From an uncultured Acidobacteriia bacterium (GTDB lineage Bacteria > Acidobacteriota > Terriglobia > Bryobacterales > Bryobacteraceae): DNA of 64,000 nt. The position numbers and the translations under genes are program-made. Location: positions 1 to 64,000 of the forward strand of contig CAIVPR010000035.1 of the NCBI GenBank assembly GCA_903907865.1, given 5' to 3'. This document shows, piece after piece, positions 25,126 through 33,163 of the stretch (positions are counted from its first letter, which is position 1; every line of letters starts with the position of its first letter). The notes beneath the pieces were generated by a model. It was not told the DNA's origin. It searched no databases and worked only from the letters and a program-made list of their open reading frames with translations.

Positions 25126-25269
25126 TGTCTTACATAAAGGAGAACGCTGTCCAACCGGCAAATCGCTCACCCTGCGGCAAGAAAATTTTCGAACTGTGGT
25201 AGCCTGATGTTTCCAGCGCTGCTGCAAATGTAGCGTAACGGTTCAACCTCCCGAGGAGTCTTCCAAAAC

Positions 25270-25791
25270 ATGTTTCGTGATTTCCGCGCCGCGCGCGCCA
25301 TTGTTTTCGCCCTCGCCTTGTCCGGCTTTGCCGGTTTGGCATCCGCCCAGGTGAAGGTCGCCGTGATCAACACCCAGAAGGCCATGGCCGACACCGACGA
25401 GCTCAAGAAGGCCTCCGCCGCCGTCGAAGCCAAGTACAAGCCCCGCCAAGACGAGTTGGCCAAGATCCAGGCCGACCTCCAGTCGATTGAGCAGCAGCTC
25501 AACAGCGGCAAGCTGAACCAGAACGCGATGGCCGAACTGCAGGCCCAGGGTACGCGCAAGCAGCGCGACGCCCAGCGGATCTCCGACGACCTCCAGGCCG
25601 ACTTCGAGCGCGACCGCCAGGACATCCTCGGCAAGGCGTCCACCAAGATGCAGGCGATCATCCAGAAGCTGGCCGAAGAGAAGGGCGTTGACGTCATCAT
25701 CGACGCCTCCCAGACCCTGTTCTTCAAGCCGGCCCTCGAGCTGACCACCGACGCCACCGCCGCCTACAACAAGGCCAATCCGGCCAAGTAG
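25270..25791 (+). CDS. OmpH/Skp-family periplasmic chaperone
   Basis: 173 aa with a signal peptide (about 1-26, ending ASAQ), then VKVAVINTQKAMADTDELKK, the beginning of the Skp/OmpH body domain, followed by long coiled-coil tentacles (about 45-130, rich in Gln, Lys, Asp, Glu) and a closing VDVIIDASQTLFFKPALELT strand. It binds unfolded outer-membrane proteins in the periplasm. The usual neighbours bamA and lpxD are absent. A good terminator follows at 25809. Confidence 0.9.
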   Translation: MFRDFRAARAIVFALALSGFAGLASAQVKVAVINTQKAMADTDELKKASAAVEAKYKPRQDELAKIQADLQSIEQQLNSGKLNQNAMAELQAQGTRKQRDAQRISDDLQADFERDRQDILGKASTKMQAIIQKLAEEKGVDVIIDASQTLFFKPALELTTDATAAYNKANPAK

Positions 25792-25808
25792 GCCCAACCG
25801 GACCTCAA

Positions 25809-25849
25809 TGATCCCGGCCGCGGAAACATTTGCCCGTCGGCCGGGGTCA
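25809..25849 (+). terminator. Terminator after the OmpH-like gene
   Basis: TGATCCCGGCCG at 25809-25820 pairs with CGGCCGGGGTCA at 25838-25849 (12 bp with one G-U wobble). It is followed by TAATAAAT, A+T-rich but without a long T tract. It separates ompH from the next gene at 25868. Confidence 0.6.
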
Positions 25850-25867
25850 TAATAAATACGGGATCGA

Positions 25868-26383
25868 ATGCCGGGCTATCTGGACAACTACGGCGCTGGC
25901 GAAGAGCAGCGCAACCGCATTGTAAGCCGGATCGGGATAGCGGTCGTTTCCCTGTCGATAGTCGGTGCCCTCGGCTGGTACCTTTTCGAGAACCACCACC
26001 AGGAGAGCGTGGTGAAGAGCTTTCTGACCACCCTCCGCTCGGGCGACCTCCAATCCGCCTACCGCATCTGGGGCTGCACTCCGCAGAAACCCTGTTCCAG
26101 CTACAATTTCACCAAATTTTCCGGGGACTGGGGTCCAGCGGGAGCCTCCAAGCCGGAGGACACCCCCGATTTGGCCGTCCTCGCCCTCACGGACAGCCAG
26201 TCCTGCAACAACGGCGTCCTCCTCACGGTCGATGTCAACAAAAACCGCACCGAGAAGCTCTGGGTCGACAAGAACGGTGACGGAATCAGCTTTGCACCGT
26301 ATCCGATTTGCCCCCACAAGAGCCCGTGGTCGATCATGATTCACCGCACGGTGGGTCGGCTGAGGCAGCCGCTCCTGCGTTAG
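25868..26383 (+). CDS. Single-pass membrane protein of unknown function
   Basis: 171 aa. A short cytoplasmic N-terminus (MPGYLDNYGAGEEQRNR) is followed by one membrane segment (about 20-40, IGIAVVSLSIVGALGWYLF). A soluble extracytoplasmic domain contains SFLTTLRSGDLQSAYRIWGC and several cysteines (GCTPQKPCSSY, SQSCNNG, YPICPH) that could pair as disulfides. Its mild similarity to small lipoprotein-like domains that carry a DUF4878-type helix-plus-sheet fold is uncertain. It lies 43 nt before the citrate synthase gene. Confidence 0.6.
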   Translation: MPGYLDNYGAGEEQRNRIVSRIGIAVVSLSIVGALGWYLFENHHQESVVKSFLTTLRSGDLQSAYRIWGCTPQKPCSSYNFTKFSGDWGPAGASKPEDTPDLAVLALTDSQSCNNGVLLTVDVNKNRTEKLWVDKNGDGISFAPYPICPHKSPWSIMIHRTVGRLRQPLLR

Positions 26384-26426
26384 GGCCGAGAAAACGACTG
26401 CTGGATTAGACTAGGAAGTTATCGAC

Positions 26427-27557
26427 ATGAGCACTACTACCACAACGGGCGCGGGACTGGAAGGCGTCGTCGCCGGCGAATCCGAGATCTGTTACATTGA
26501 TGGCAACGAGGGCATTCTCAGCTACCGTGGCTACAACATCCACGTGCTGGCTCAGGAAGCCACCTTCGAGGAGGTCATTTGGCTCCTCTGGAAGGGCTGG
26601 CTCCCCAAGGCCGACGAACTGGCGGGCCTCAAGGCCGCCCTGTTCGCCCATGCCGCGATTCCGGCGCAGGTGGAGGCCTTCCTGGCCGCCAACGCCTCGC
26701 ATTCGCCCATGGACGTGCTGCGCACGGCCGTGTCCATGCTGAGCCTGTACGACCCGCTTGCCAAGGACATGTCGCCCGAGGCCAACCAGTTGAAGGCTAC
26801 GCAGCTCATGGCGCAGACTTCGACGATTGTCACCTCGCTCAACCGGCTCCGCCTTGGACTTCCGATTCTCCAGGCCGATTCCTCGCTCAGCTTCGCGGGC
26901 AACTTCCTGTATTGCCTCACCGGCAAGAAGCCCGACGACGTGATGGAGCACGTTTTCGACGTCGCCCTCACGCTGCACGCCGACCACGAACTGAACGCCT
27001 CCACCTTCGCGGCGCGCGTCACGGCGGCCACGCTTTCTGACATCTACTCCTCGGTCACCTCCGGCATCGGCGCCCTCAAAGGACCGCTGCACGGCGGCGC
27101 GAACGAGGAAGTGATCAAGATGCTGCTCGAAGTCGGCACGTCGGACAAGGCCGTTGAGCGCGCCCAGGACATGCTGGCCCGCAAGGTTAAGATCCCCGGT
27201 TTCGGCCACCGCGTCTACCGCACGGAAGACCCGCGCGCCACGCACCTGCGCAAGATGTCGGAAGCGCTCGGCAAGAGCACCGGCCATGAGGACCTGTACC
27301 TGATGTCCAGCCGCGTCGAGGAAGTGGTAAAGGAAGCGAAGAAGCTGAACCCGAACGTGGATTTCTACTCCGCCTCGGCCTACTATTCCCTCGGCATTCC
27401 GATCGACCTGTACACCCCGATCTTCGCCGTCAGCCGCATGGCTGGCTGGACGGCTCACGTTTTGGAACAGTACCACAACAACCGCCTGATCCGGCCCCGC
27501 GCCGAGTACAAGGGCAACGCCGACGGCATGCCATGGATTCCCATGGCCGAGCGGTAA
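26427..27557 (+). CDS. gltA: Citrate synthase
   Basis: A 376-aa type II-like citrate (or 2-methylcitrate) synthase. It starts GLEGVVAGESEICYIDGNEG and ILSYRGYNI, with the conserved fold entry. The catalytic residues sit in the usual motifs LHADHELNAST, KGPLHGGANEEVIKML and KIPGFGHRVYRTEDPRATHL, and the ending is the CoA-binding AGWTAHVLEQYHNNRLIRP. It condenses oxaloacetate with acetyl-CoA. The class with about 375 aa is common in Acidobacteriota and Gram-positive bacteria. Citrate versus 2-methylcitrate preference cannot be told from sequence alone. Confidence 0.9.
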   Translation: MSTTTTTGAGLEGVVAGESEICYIDGNEGILSYRGYNIHVLAQEATFEEVIWLLWKGWLPKADELAGLKAALFAHAAIPAQVEAFLAANASHSPMDVLRTAVSMLSLYDPLAKDMSPEANQLKATQLMAQTSTIVTSLNRLRLGLPILQADSSLSFAGNFLYCLTGKKPDDVMEHVFDVALTLHADHELNASTFAARVTAATLSDIYSSVTSGIGALKGPLHGGANEEVIKMLLEVGTSDKAVERAQDMLARKVKIPGFGHRVYRTEDPRATHLRKMSEALGKSTGHEDLYLMSSRVEEVVKEAKKLNPNVDFYSASAYYSLGIPIDLYTPIFAVSRMAGWTAHVLEQYHNNRLIRPRAEYKGNADGMPWIPMAER

Positions 27558-27559
27558 AA

Positions 27560-27832
27560 GTGGAAGAGAAGGACTATTACACGGAAGCACCGGCTACCAA
27601 GCCGATCATGCTGAACTGTCCTTGGTGCCGCACGCAGGACACCTACGACATCAAATGGCTGGTGCGCACCAAGCGCGCCAGCCTTCCTCCCCGCGCCGAC
27701 GAGCGCGACCGCGCCAAGTTCGCCAAAGCCCAGAGCTACATGGTGCTGCTTGACACCCAGACCATGTGCAAGAACATGCGCTGCCGGAAGCGGTTTGACA
27801 TTTCCGGCATCAAGACGATGGCGTTTATCTAG
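27560..27832 (+). CDS. Small zinc-ribbon-like protein
   Basis: A 90-aa protein starting at GTG 27560, 2 nt after the citrate synthase stop (a likely operon). It has two CxxC-like pairs, LNCPWCRTQDTYD and MCKNMRCRKRFD, separated by about 50 residues. The arrangement resembles a zinc ribbon with an insertion. The function is unknown; small ribbon proteins like this often bind nucleic acids. Confidence 0.65.
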   Translation: MEEKDYYTEAPATKPIMLNCPWCRTQDTYDIKWLVRTKRASLPPRADERDRAKFAKAQSYMVLLDTQTMCKNMRCRKRFDISGIKTMAFI

Positions 27833-27846
27833 TCGGGTGTGTGAGA

Positions 27847-27937
27847 TCAGGGCACCCCAGCCCTGAGCGGTCCGCATTGTCTCCGTTAATGGTGACAGAA
27901 TCATCAGCAGCCAAGCCTTTTCTGGCTGCCGATGATT
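27847..27937 (+). terminator. Two tandem hairpins downstream of the citrate synthase operon
   Basis: TCAGGGC at 27847-27853 pairs with GCCCTGA at 27860-27866. AATCATCAGCAGCCA at 27899-27913 pairs with TGGCTGCCGATGATT at 27923-27937 (15 bp, one mismatch). Neither has a long T tract, but the pair probably ends transcription before the next operon. Confidence 0.55.
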
Positions 27938-28001
27938 CCTCTGCGGTATCCTATTCGAGGGGCTAAACTGCTGAATTCAGCCGCCAGTGCGTCTGCTGAC
28001 C

Positions 28002-28412
28002 ATGGATTCGATTCGTCTCCAACCCAAAGAACCAATTGCGCCGCGCGAGATCATGCGGAACGATGTGACGATATCGGTCCTCAGCGCCATGCCGGGGGAC
28101 AGGCTTGTGCTGGGTTTTGACGTTCACAGCGACAACTACTTTCCGATCACTTCCGTCCCGGTGGGCCGGACCCCGCTTGTAGCAGATGCCTGCCAACTTT
28201 CGTTGGAATGCGATATTCTGATTACACCCGCTGTATATCCGGTCGTGCCCAATGACCGGAGTGTGTTACGTTTCCCGATCACCGCATCCAATACTGACGG
28301 TGAAATTGATAGGGCGCTCAAAGGGTTGGCCCGCGTCCGGCAACTCGTCGAGAGTGCCAATCCGACAAGCACATTTCCATTTTCACGAGGCGAACAACCC
28401 CAATGCAATTGA
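28002..28412 (+). CDS. Free-standing C-terminal domain of an alpha-oxoamine synthase-like PLP enzyme
   Basis: 136 aa. The second half reads DILITPAVYPVVPNDRSVLR and FPITASNTDGEIDRALKGLA, the C-terminal small domain of the 8-amino-7-oxononanoate synthase / class II aminotransferase family (G-x-NPVVYPAVP...RLRFxxTAxHT). The large PLP-binding domain with its catalytic lysine is absent: the N-terminal 60 residues do not resemble it. It is either a stand-alone domain or the remnant of a longer gene. Its end overlaps the methyltransferase start by 10 nt, so it is probably translated with it. Start at ATG 28002. Confidence 0.55.
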   Translation: MDSIRLQPKEPIAPREIMRNDVTISVLSAMPGDRLVLGFDVHSDNYFPITSVPVGRTPLVADACQLSLECDILITPAVYPVVPNDRSVLRFPITASNTDGEIDRALKGLARVRQLVESANPTSTFPFSRGEQPQCN

Positions 28413-29224
28413 CATCGGTACTGATTGGCAAGAGCTACGACGATCTGAATGCACTGTTCACCATTGCGTTCGGTTCGCACATTCATAACGGCTACTGGTA
28501 CTCCCCGGAGGATCATAGTCCACTGGAGGTCGCGCTGCAGCGCATGAATGACCTGATCATCGAGAAACTGGCGGCCCACAGGGATTGGTCCGTGCTGGAT
28601 GTGGGCTGCGGCGGGGGCGCAATCATGCGTCAGCTTGCCACAAGGGTGGGTTGCCAGACGTTGGGCATCTCGAACAGCCACGTCCAGATCGACGCAGCCA
28701 ATGCGCAGGCGCGAGCGGTGGGGATCGACCAGTTGGCCAAATTCCAATTCGCCGACGCCAATTCCCTCCCTTTTCCAGACGCGCACTTCGACGGTGCCCT
28801 GACGATAGAGTCGCTCTGCCATATGGGCAATCGGCCCCGTGTGTTGCGCGAACTCGCGCGGGTCCTGCGCCCGGGGGGGCGCATCGTTGTGGTCGATTTC
28901 GCGCAGAGTAGTGCGCCTCTGTCGCAGGCTGAGAAGGACTTCCTCGACGACAACGAATTGGATTTCTTACTGTTCGACGAGATCGGGGATTTGTTCCGTG
29001 GCGCAGGATTCGAGGTCCTGGAATCCGTGGACTTGAGCTGGACCACCGTAATGTCCCAAGATGCCATGCTCGAGAGCGTTAGGCAGCGGCGGGCCGAACT
29101 GCTGGCCCACTACACAGATGACTTTATCGATGCGTTCGAAGCCAACTGGCTCCAGCTCACGGATGTCTTCGAGAAACATGTGTCCTACCTACTGCTCGTG
29201 GTGCAAAAGCCCATTGACGGGTAG
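28403..29224 (+). CDS. SAM-dependent methyltransferase (gamma-tocopherol MT / RebM-like)
   Basis: 273 aa. The N-terminal HIHNGYWYSPEDHSPLEVAL is the cap characteristic of small-molecule C-, N- or O-methyltransferases such as RebM, sterol and tocopherol methyltransferases. Motif I is VLDVGCGGGAIMRQLA. QFADANSLPFPDAHFDGALT and ESLCHM follow with RVLRPGGRIVVVDF, all typical. The substrate is unknown. It overlaps the upstream orphan domain gene by 10 nt and precedes a small gene and the P-type ATPase, all co-directional with tight spacing. Confidence 0.85.
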   Translation: MQLTSVLIGKSYDDLNALFTIAFGSHIHNGYWYSPEDHSPLEVALQRMNDLIIEKLAAHRDWSVLDVGCGGGAIMRQLATRVGCQTLGISNSHVQIDAANAQARAVGIDQLAKFQFADANSLPFPDAHFDGALTIESLCHMGNRPRVLRELARVLRPGGRIVVVDFAQSSAPLSQAEKDFLDDNELDFLLFDEIGDLFRGAGFEVLESVDLSWTTVMSQDAMLESVRQRRAELLAHYTDDFIDAFEANWLQLTDVFEKHVSYLLLVVQKPIDG

Positions 29225-29257
29225 GCCGGCGACTGACGCCAGACTTCGGAAACCAAT

Positions 29258-29506
29258 ATGCCGCTAGAGAAATCGAAGTGTCCGGTCTATTCCGTCAAAG
29301 AGTGGGATCCAAGCTATGCGGTCGCCAAACGCTTGCTCGAAGCGAACAGAGGCACGTTCACGGGAGAGCTCGTCATTCAACTGAGCTCCGGGGGCGAGGA
29401 CCCCGCCATGTTCGACGCCTTGGCGCGCCTCTACGAGCTCGGCATGGTCACGGGCCGGAGCTTTGACGACAGCCTGTGCGTGGCGGATTTGCAAGCTCAC
29501 GTTTGA
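29258..29506 (+). CDS. Small hypothetical protein between the methyltransferase and the ATPase
   Basis: 82 aa, MPLEKSKCPVYSVKEWDPSY..., mixed charged and helical without a membrane segment. One early cysteine (Cys-8) is present. DPAMFDALARLYELGMVTGR is an amphipathic helix. It ends 10 nt before the ATPase start, with the frames not coupled. I do not recognise a family; its conserved place in the operon would be its best clue. Confidence 0.55.
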   Translation: MPLEKSKCPVYSVKEWDPSYAVAKRLLEANRGTFTGELVIQLSSGGEDPAMFDALARLYELGMVTGRSFDDSLCVADLQAHV

Positions 29507-29516
29507 GAACCTCGAG

Positions 29517-31643
29517 ATGGTCCACATTCCCGTTCTATTGCTAATGGCTGGCGGAGGGGCTCTCCTTTCCGGAGTCGGTCGACGGAAGACACCCAAGAAG
29601 GGTGCAATCCGACCGATGGCACGCCCATCAGCCGCGACGCAGACCGCAACCAAGTTGAAGGGAACCACAGTCACCTTTCAAACGCGGGCCCGGAAGCTGG
29701 CGACCCAAGTGGTGCAGCCCCTTGTCGGCAAAGAGAGGGATCGGCAGTTTGCCGTATTGCATGCGGACAGCGAAAACGCCCTCCGCTCGATCGAGGCGCG
29801 GGAGGAAGAAGAAGAGGCGCAACTGCAGCTGGGAGTTTCGCTGCTTACGCTGGGAGTGACGGTCGCGGGCCAGCTCTTCTACCCGCCATTGATGCTCTTG
29901 AGCCTGCCCGGCCTTGTGTATACAACGATTCCCTATCTGAGGAAGGGATACGAGGACCTGAAGGCGAAGGGTCGGCCGACGGTAACGACGCTGGATCTAA
30001 TTCTGCTCCCCGGTGTGCTGCTGCTCGGAGATTTCGTTGCCCTCTCTTTGACAACAACGGCTCTAGCCGTGGCGCATTTGCTGGTCCATAGGATGGAAAA
30101 CCAGTCGATGCACCGCGTCGTGGATATCTACGGCAAGCAGCCGATGAAAGTCTGGATCTTGTCGCACGGCGTGGAAGTCGAGATACCCTTCGCGCAACTG
30201 GCCGCGGGCGACCTGCTGGTCATCGGTGCCGGTCAGGTGATTCCGGCGGACGGCGAGATTGTTGAGGGCGAGGCTTCCATAGACCAGCGGGTGCTGACCG
30301 GTGAAAGTCAACCGGTGGAAAAAGGCTCGGGCGACCCGGTGCTGGCTGCAACTCTGGTGTTGGCGGGCCGCATCGTGGTGAAGGTGGAACGTACGGGGCC
30401 GGCGACTTCCGCCGCCAAGATTGCCGAAGTGCTGGCCAACACGTCGGCCTACAAACAAACCTTTGAAGCGAAGAGTTTGGCTGTCTCGGATCAATGGGTG
30501 GGGCCCACGCTCATGATGTCGGCCATCGCAACAACGTTTCGCGGATTCCAAGGTGGACTCGCGATGCTGCTATCCACTCCAGGCTATGACCTCAGAGTCC
30601 TCGGGCCTTTGAGCATGTTGACCTTCTTGAGAGTCGCTGTCGAGAACGGAGTGCTGATCAAGGACGCGCAGGCATTGGAGCGGCTGACGTCGATCAATAC
30701 GATCGTGTTCGATAAGACGGGTACGCTAACACTGGAACAGCCCCATGTGCGCGAGGTCCACGCTTATCAGGGCTGGCCGGAGAAGGAAGTGCTGCGATTT
30801 GCCGCAGCTGCGGAACAGCGCCAGTCCCATCCGATTGCCCGCGCGATCATCCTGGCGGCCCAAGCGCAAAATCTCGAACTGCCTCATCCCAGCGAGGCAC
30901 GCTATGAGATGGGGCTTGGCATCAAGGTTTCGCTTGGCACGGTTGTCGTTCGGGTTGGCAGTGCCAGGTTCATGACACAGGAAGGGATTCCCTTGCCGAC
31001 GGCGAGTACGGAGTTGCAGGCAAGAGTTCATGCACTGGGGCACTCACTTGTGCTGGTAAGCGTCGGCGACGTGTTGGTTGGGGCGATTGAACTGGAGCCC
31101 GCCATTCGGCCGGAGGCTCGTCAACTTGTCGCGCAGTTGAAGGCACGGAGAAAGAAAGTATACATCATCTCCGGCGACCATGAAGAGCCCACCAGGGCGC
31201 TCGCGCAAGCACTGGGAGTTGATCGCTACTTCGCCAACACGCTTCCGACCCAAAAAGCTGACTTGGTGAAACAGTTGCAGGCTGAAGGCAAGGTAGTCTG
31301 CTTTGTCGGCGACGGGCTCAACGATGCCATCGCGTTGCAGCAAGCAGACGTCTCCATTTCCCTTCGCGGCGCGACTACGCTCGCGACCGACACCGCCCAG
31401 ATCGTTTTGATGGGTGGATCGTTGCAGGCGTTGGACCGGCTGCTTTCCATTGGTCAGGAGTACGCGCGTACGATGCTGAGTAACTATGCCATATCCTTCG
31501 CGCCTTCAATGGTTACGGTCGGGGGCGTTCTGTTCCTGCATTTTGGCGTAACATCGGCGCTGACCGTATATAGTCTGGGTCTGGCTGCCGGGGTTGTGAA
31601 CAGCCTGTCGCCTCCGTTGGTGGAGTCGGTTCGGGTAAAGTAA
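29517..31643 (+). CDS. P1B-like P-type ATPase lacking the CPC metal site
   Basis: About 708 aa. Catalytic motifs are all present: LTGESQPVEKG (actuator, about 260), DKTGTLT (phosphorylated Asp about 399), SHPIARAI (the P1B-type HP motif) and GDGLNDAIAL (about 598). The transmembrane CPC of heavy-metal pumps is replaced: aligned at about 353-355 the sequence is LLSTPGYDLRVLGPLSM, keeping the proline but replacing both cysteines by Thr and Gly. There is no N-terminal HMA domain; instead a basic, then acidic stretch (EAREEEEEAQ) precedes the membrane part. It should transport a cation, but not by the usual soft-metal ligands. I start at ATG 29517 (MVHIPVLLLMAGGG). Confidence 0.85.
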   Translation: MVHIPVLLLMAGGGALLSGVGRRKTPKKGAIRPMARPSAATQTATKLKGTTVTFQTRARKLATQVVQPLVGKERDRQFAVLHADSENALRSIEAREEEEEAQLQLGVSLLTLGVTVAGQLFYPPLMLLSLPGLVYTTIPYLRKGYEDLKAKGRPTVTTLDLILLPGVLLLGDFVALSLTTTALAVAHLLVHRMENQSMHRVVDIYGKQPMKVWILSHGVEVEIPFAQLAAGDLLVIGAGQVIPADGEIVEGEASIDQRVLTGESQPVEKGSGDPVLAATLVLAGRIVVKVERTGPATSAAKIAEVLANTSAYKQTFEAKSLAVSDQWVGPTLMMSAIATTFRGFQGGLAMLLSTPGYDLRVLGPLSMLTFLRVAVENGVLIKDAQALERLTSINTIVFDKTGTLTLEQPHVREVHAYQGWPEKEVLRFAAAAEQRQSHPIARAIILAAQAQNLELPHPSEARYEMGLGIKVSLGTVVVRVGSARFMTQEGIPLPTASTELQARVHALGHSLVLVSVGDVLVGAIELEPAIRPEARQLVAQLKARRKKVYIISGDHEEPTRALAQALGVDRYFANTLPTQKADLVKQLQAEGKVVCFVGDGLNDAIALQQADVSISLRGATTLATDTAQIVLMGGSLQALDRLLSIGQEYARTMLSNYAISFAPSMVTVGGVLFLHFGVTSALTVYSLGLAAGVVNSLSPPLVESVRVK

Positions 31644-31662
31644 GGGCGCGGCCTGCAACGAA

Positions 31663-31686
31663 CACTCCCTTGCGGTCGTGGCTCGG
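31663..31686. repeat. Dispersed short repeat, family A, copy 2
   Basis: CACTCCCTTGCGGTCGTGGCTCGG, differing at a few positions from copy 1. It lies between the ATPase gene and the convergent DUF1080 gene; a truncated GCCGAGCCGCG follows near 31708. Confidence 0.7.
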
Positions 31687-31728
31687 TAACAATGGTGATT
31701 CCGCCGAGCCGCGCGGTGGGGGGCGGAG

Positions 31729-32361
31729 CTAAAGTTCCTTGATCCGGATGTTCCGGAACTCGACGTGCGATCCGTGTCCGAGGAAACCGATGTGTCCGGT
31801 TTTCCGCGCGAGGCCCGGGTGCTTCTCCAGCACCTTCGGCTCTTTCACCATGTCCAAGCTCGCGTCGAGGATGATCACGCCGTTCAGCGTCACGGTGATG
31901 TGGCGTCCTTCGACTCGGATCTCCTCCTCATTCCATTCGCCCACCGGCTTGCGGAAGCCGGTCCGCGCGGGAATCGCGTCGTAAACCGACCCGTGGTACT
32001 GCTCGGGCTTGATCACACCCTTGTACACGGCGTCGCCGTCGTCGAGGATCTGGATCTCCATGCCTTTGTAGGCTGCGTCGCCCTCGTAGGGGGCGCGGAT
32101 GCCGATGCCGTTGTTGGCACCCGGGGTCAGTAGGAACTCGAAGCGGAAGGCGAAATTGGCGTATTCCTTCTCGGTGAACAGGTTTCCGCCGCCCTCCTTG
32201 GGGCAGACGATCTTGTTGTCCTGCACCACGTAGCCGGGTCCGTGGCCGCCGACCAGCTTCCAGCCCGTGAGGGTCTTGCCGTCAAACAAAGGTTGGAAGC
32301 CAGCCTCGTCGGCGGCGAAAAGACTGGTGGCGAGGACGAGCATCGTCAGTAGAAAGCGCAT
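31729..32361 (-). CDS. Secreted DUF1080 (3-keto-disaccharide hydrolase-like) protein
   Basis: 210 aa with a signal peptide (about 1-17, LFAADEA). It is of the concanavalin-like DUF1080 family (PF06439), recognised by [45 protein letters not shown] and the ending [20 protein letters not shown]. Some members hydrolyse 3-keto-glycosides; many are abundant in Planctomycetota and Acidobacteriota. It probably acts outside the cytoplasm on sugars. Its start is 55 nt from the divergent SRPBCC gene. Confidence 0.9.
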   Translation of the reverse strand: MRFLLTMLVLATSLFAADEAGFQPLFDGKTLTGWKLVGGHGPGYVVQDNKIVCPKEGGGNLFTEKEYANFAFRFEFLLTPGANNGIGIRAPYEGDAAYKGMEIQILDDGDAVYKGVIKPEQYHGSVYDAIPARTGFRKPVGEWNEEEIRVEGRHITVTLNGVIILDASLDMVKEPKVLEKHPGLARKTGHIGFLGHGSHVEFRNIRIKEL

Positions 32362-32416
32362 GTATAGGACTTTACCTCATGTCCCCGATTCGTGCGAATA
32401 TGGGATCAAGGGCCCT

Positions 32417-33034
32417 GTGACGAACCACTATCATTTCCTGACCCGTTGGCGCGTGCGGGCGACGCCGGAGGAGGTCTACGCCATCGTTTCTGCCCCGCTC
32501 GAGTATCCGCGGTGGTGGCCCTCGGTCTATCTGGCGGTGGACGAAACCGGTCCCCGTAGGTTCCGACTGCATACGCGCGGGTGGTTGCCGTACACGCTGC
32601 GGTGGGATGCGGAGACGGTGGTTGCGGAACGGCCGGGGCGGATTGAGGTGGCCGCCAGCGGGGATTTCGAGGGTCGGGGGATCTGGTCGATCCGCGCCGA
32701 CGGGGAGTTCACGGACATCTCTTTCGACTGGAACCTACGGGCCGAGAAGCCGGTGCTGCGGAACCTCACGTTCCTGCTGCGACCGGTGTTCGAGGCCAAC
32801 CACCGGTGGGCCATGGAGATGGGACTGCAGTCGCTGGAGCTAGAATTGGAGCGGTCGCGGGCCATGACGGCGCGGGCTATGAACTCGATTCCGGCTCCGC
32901 CACGTCCGCCGCATCTTTCGGAGCGGACGATTTTGGCCGGGGCGTTGTTGGCGGGCGGGATTGTGGCTGCGTTGGTGATTTCGGCGGGTGGTGAGGGGGA
33001 TAAAGTATCGCAACCTGCGCGTGGCAGCGCATGA
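32417..33034 (+). CDS. SRPBCC-superfamily protein with C-terminal membrane anchor
   Basis: 205 aa starting at GTG 32417. The body is a START-like/polyketide-cyclase fold: YHFLTRWRVRATPEEVYAIV, YPRWWPSVYLAVDETGPRRF and LRWDAETVVAERPGRIEVAA. A C-terminal hydrophobic segment (about 165-192, ILAGALLAGGIVAALVISAGG) should anchor it to the membrane. Such proteins bind hydrophobic ligands; no ligand is evident. I chose GTG because the longer frame upstream would overlap the divergent DUF1080 gene. Confidence 0.75.
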   Translation: MTNHYHFLTRWRVRATPEEVYAIVSAPLEYPRWWPSVYLAVDETGPRRFRLHTRGWLPYTLRWDAETVVAERPGRIEVAASGDFEGRGIWSIRADGEFTDISFDWNLRAEKPVLRNLTFLLRPVFEANHRWAMEMGLQSLELELERSRAMTARAMNSIPAPPRPPHLSERTILAGALLAGGIVAALVISAGGEGDKVSQPARGSA

Positions 33035-33062
33035 GGTGGCTGAAAGCCACATGCTGATTCAG

Positions 33063-33090
33063 CCGAGCCGCGACCGCGAGGGAGCGTTTG
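33063..33090. repeat. Dispersed short repeat, family A, copy 3
   Basis: CCGAGCCGCGACCGCGAGGGAGCGTTTG, the opposite orientation to copies 1 and 2. It sits just before the bidirectional terminator between the SRPBCC and TonB receptor genes. Confidence 0.75.
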
Positions 33091-33115
33091 TGGCAGGCAA
33101 CTGCCCTAAATGGGA

Positions 33116-33148
33116 GAATGGGGACGGCCTGAGCGTCCCCATTCTTTT
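33116..33148. terminator. Bidirectional terminator
   Basis: GAATGGGGACG at 33116-33126 pairs perfectly with CGTCCCCATTC at 33134-33144 and is followed by TTTT. It lies between the ends of the SRPBCC gene (plus) and TonB receptor (minus). Confidence 0.75.
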
Positions 33149-33163
33149 GTGGTGTGATCTGAA

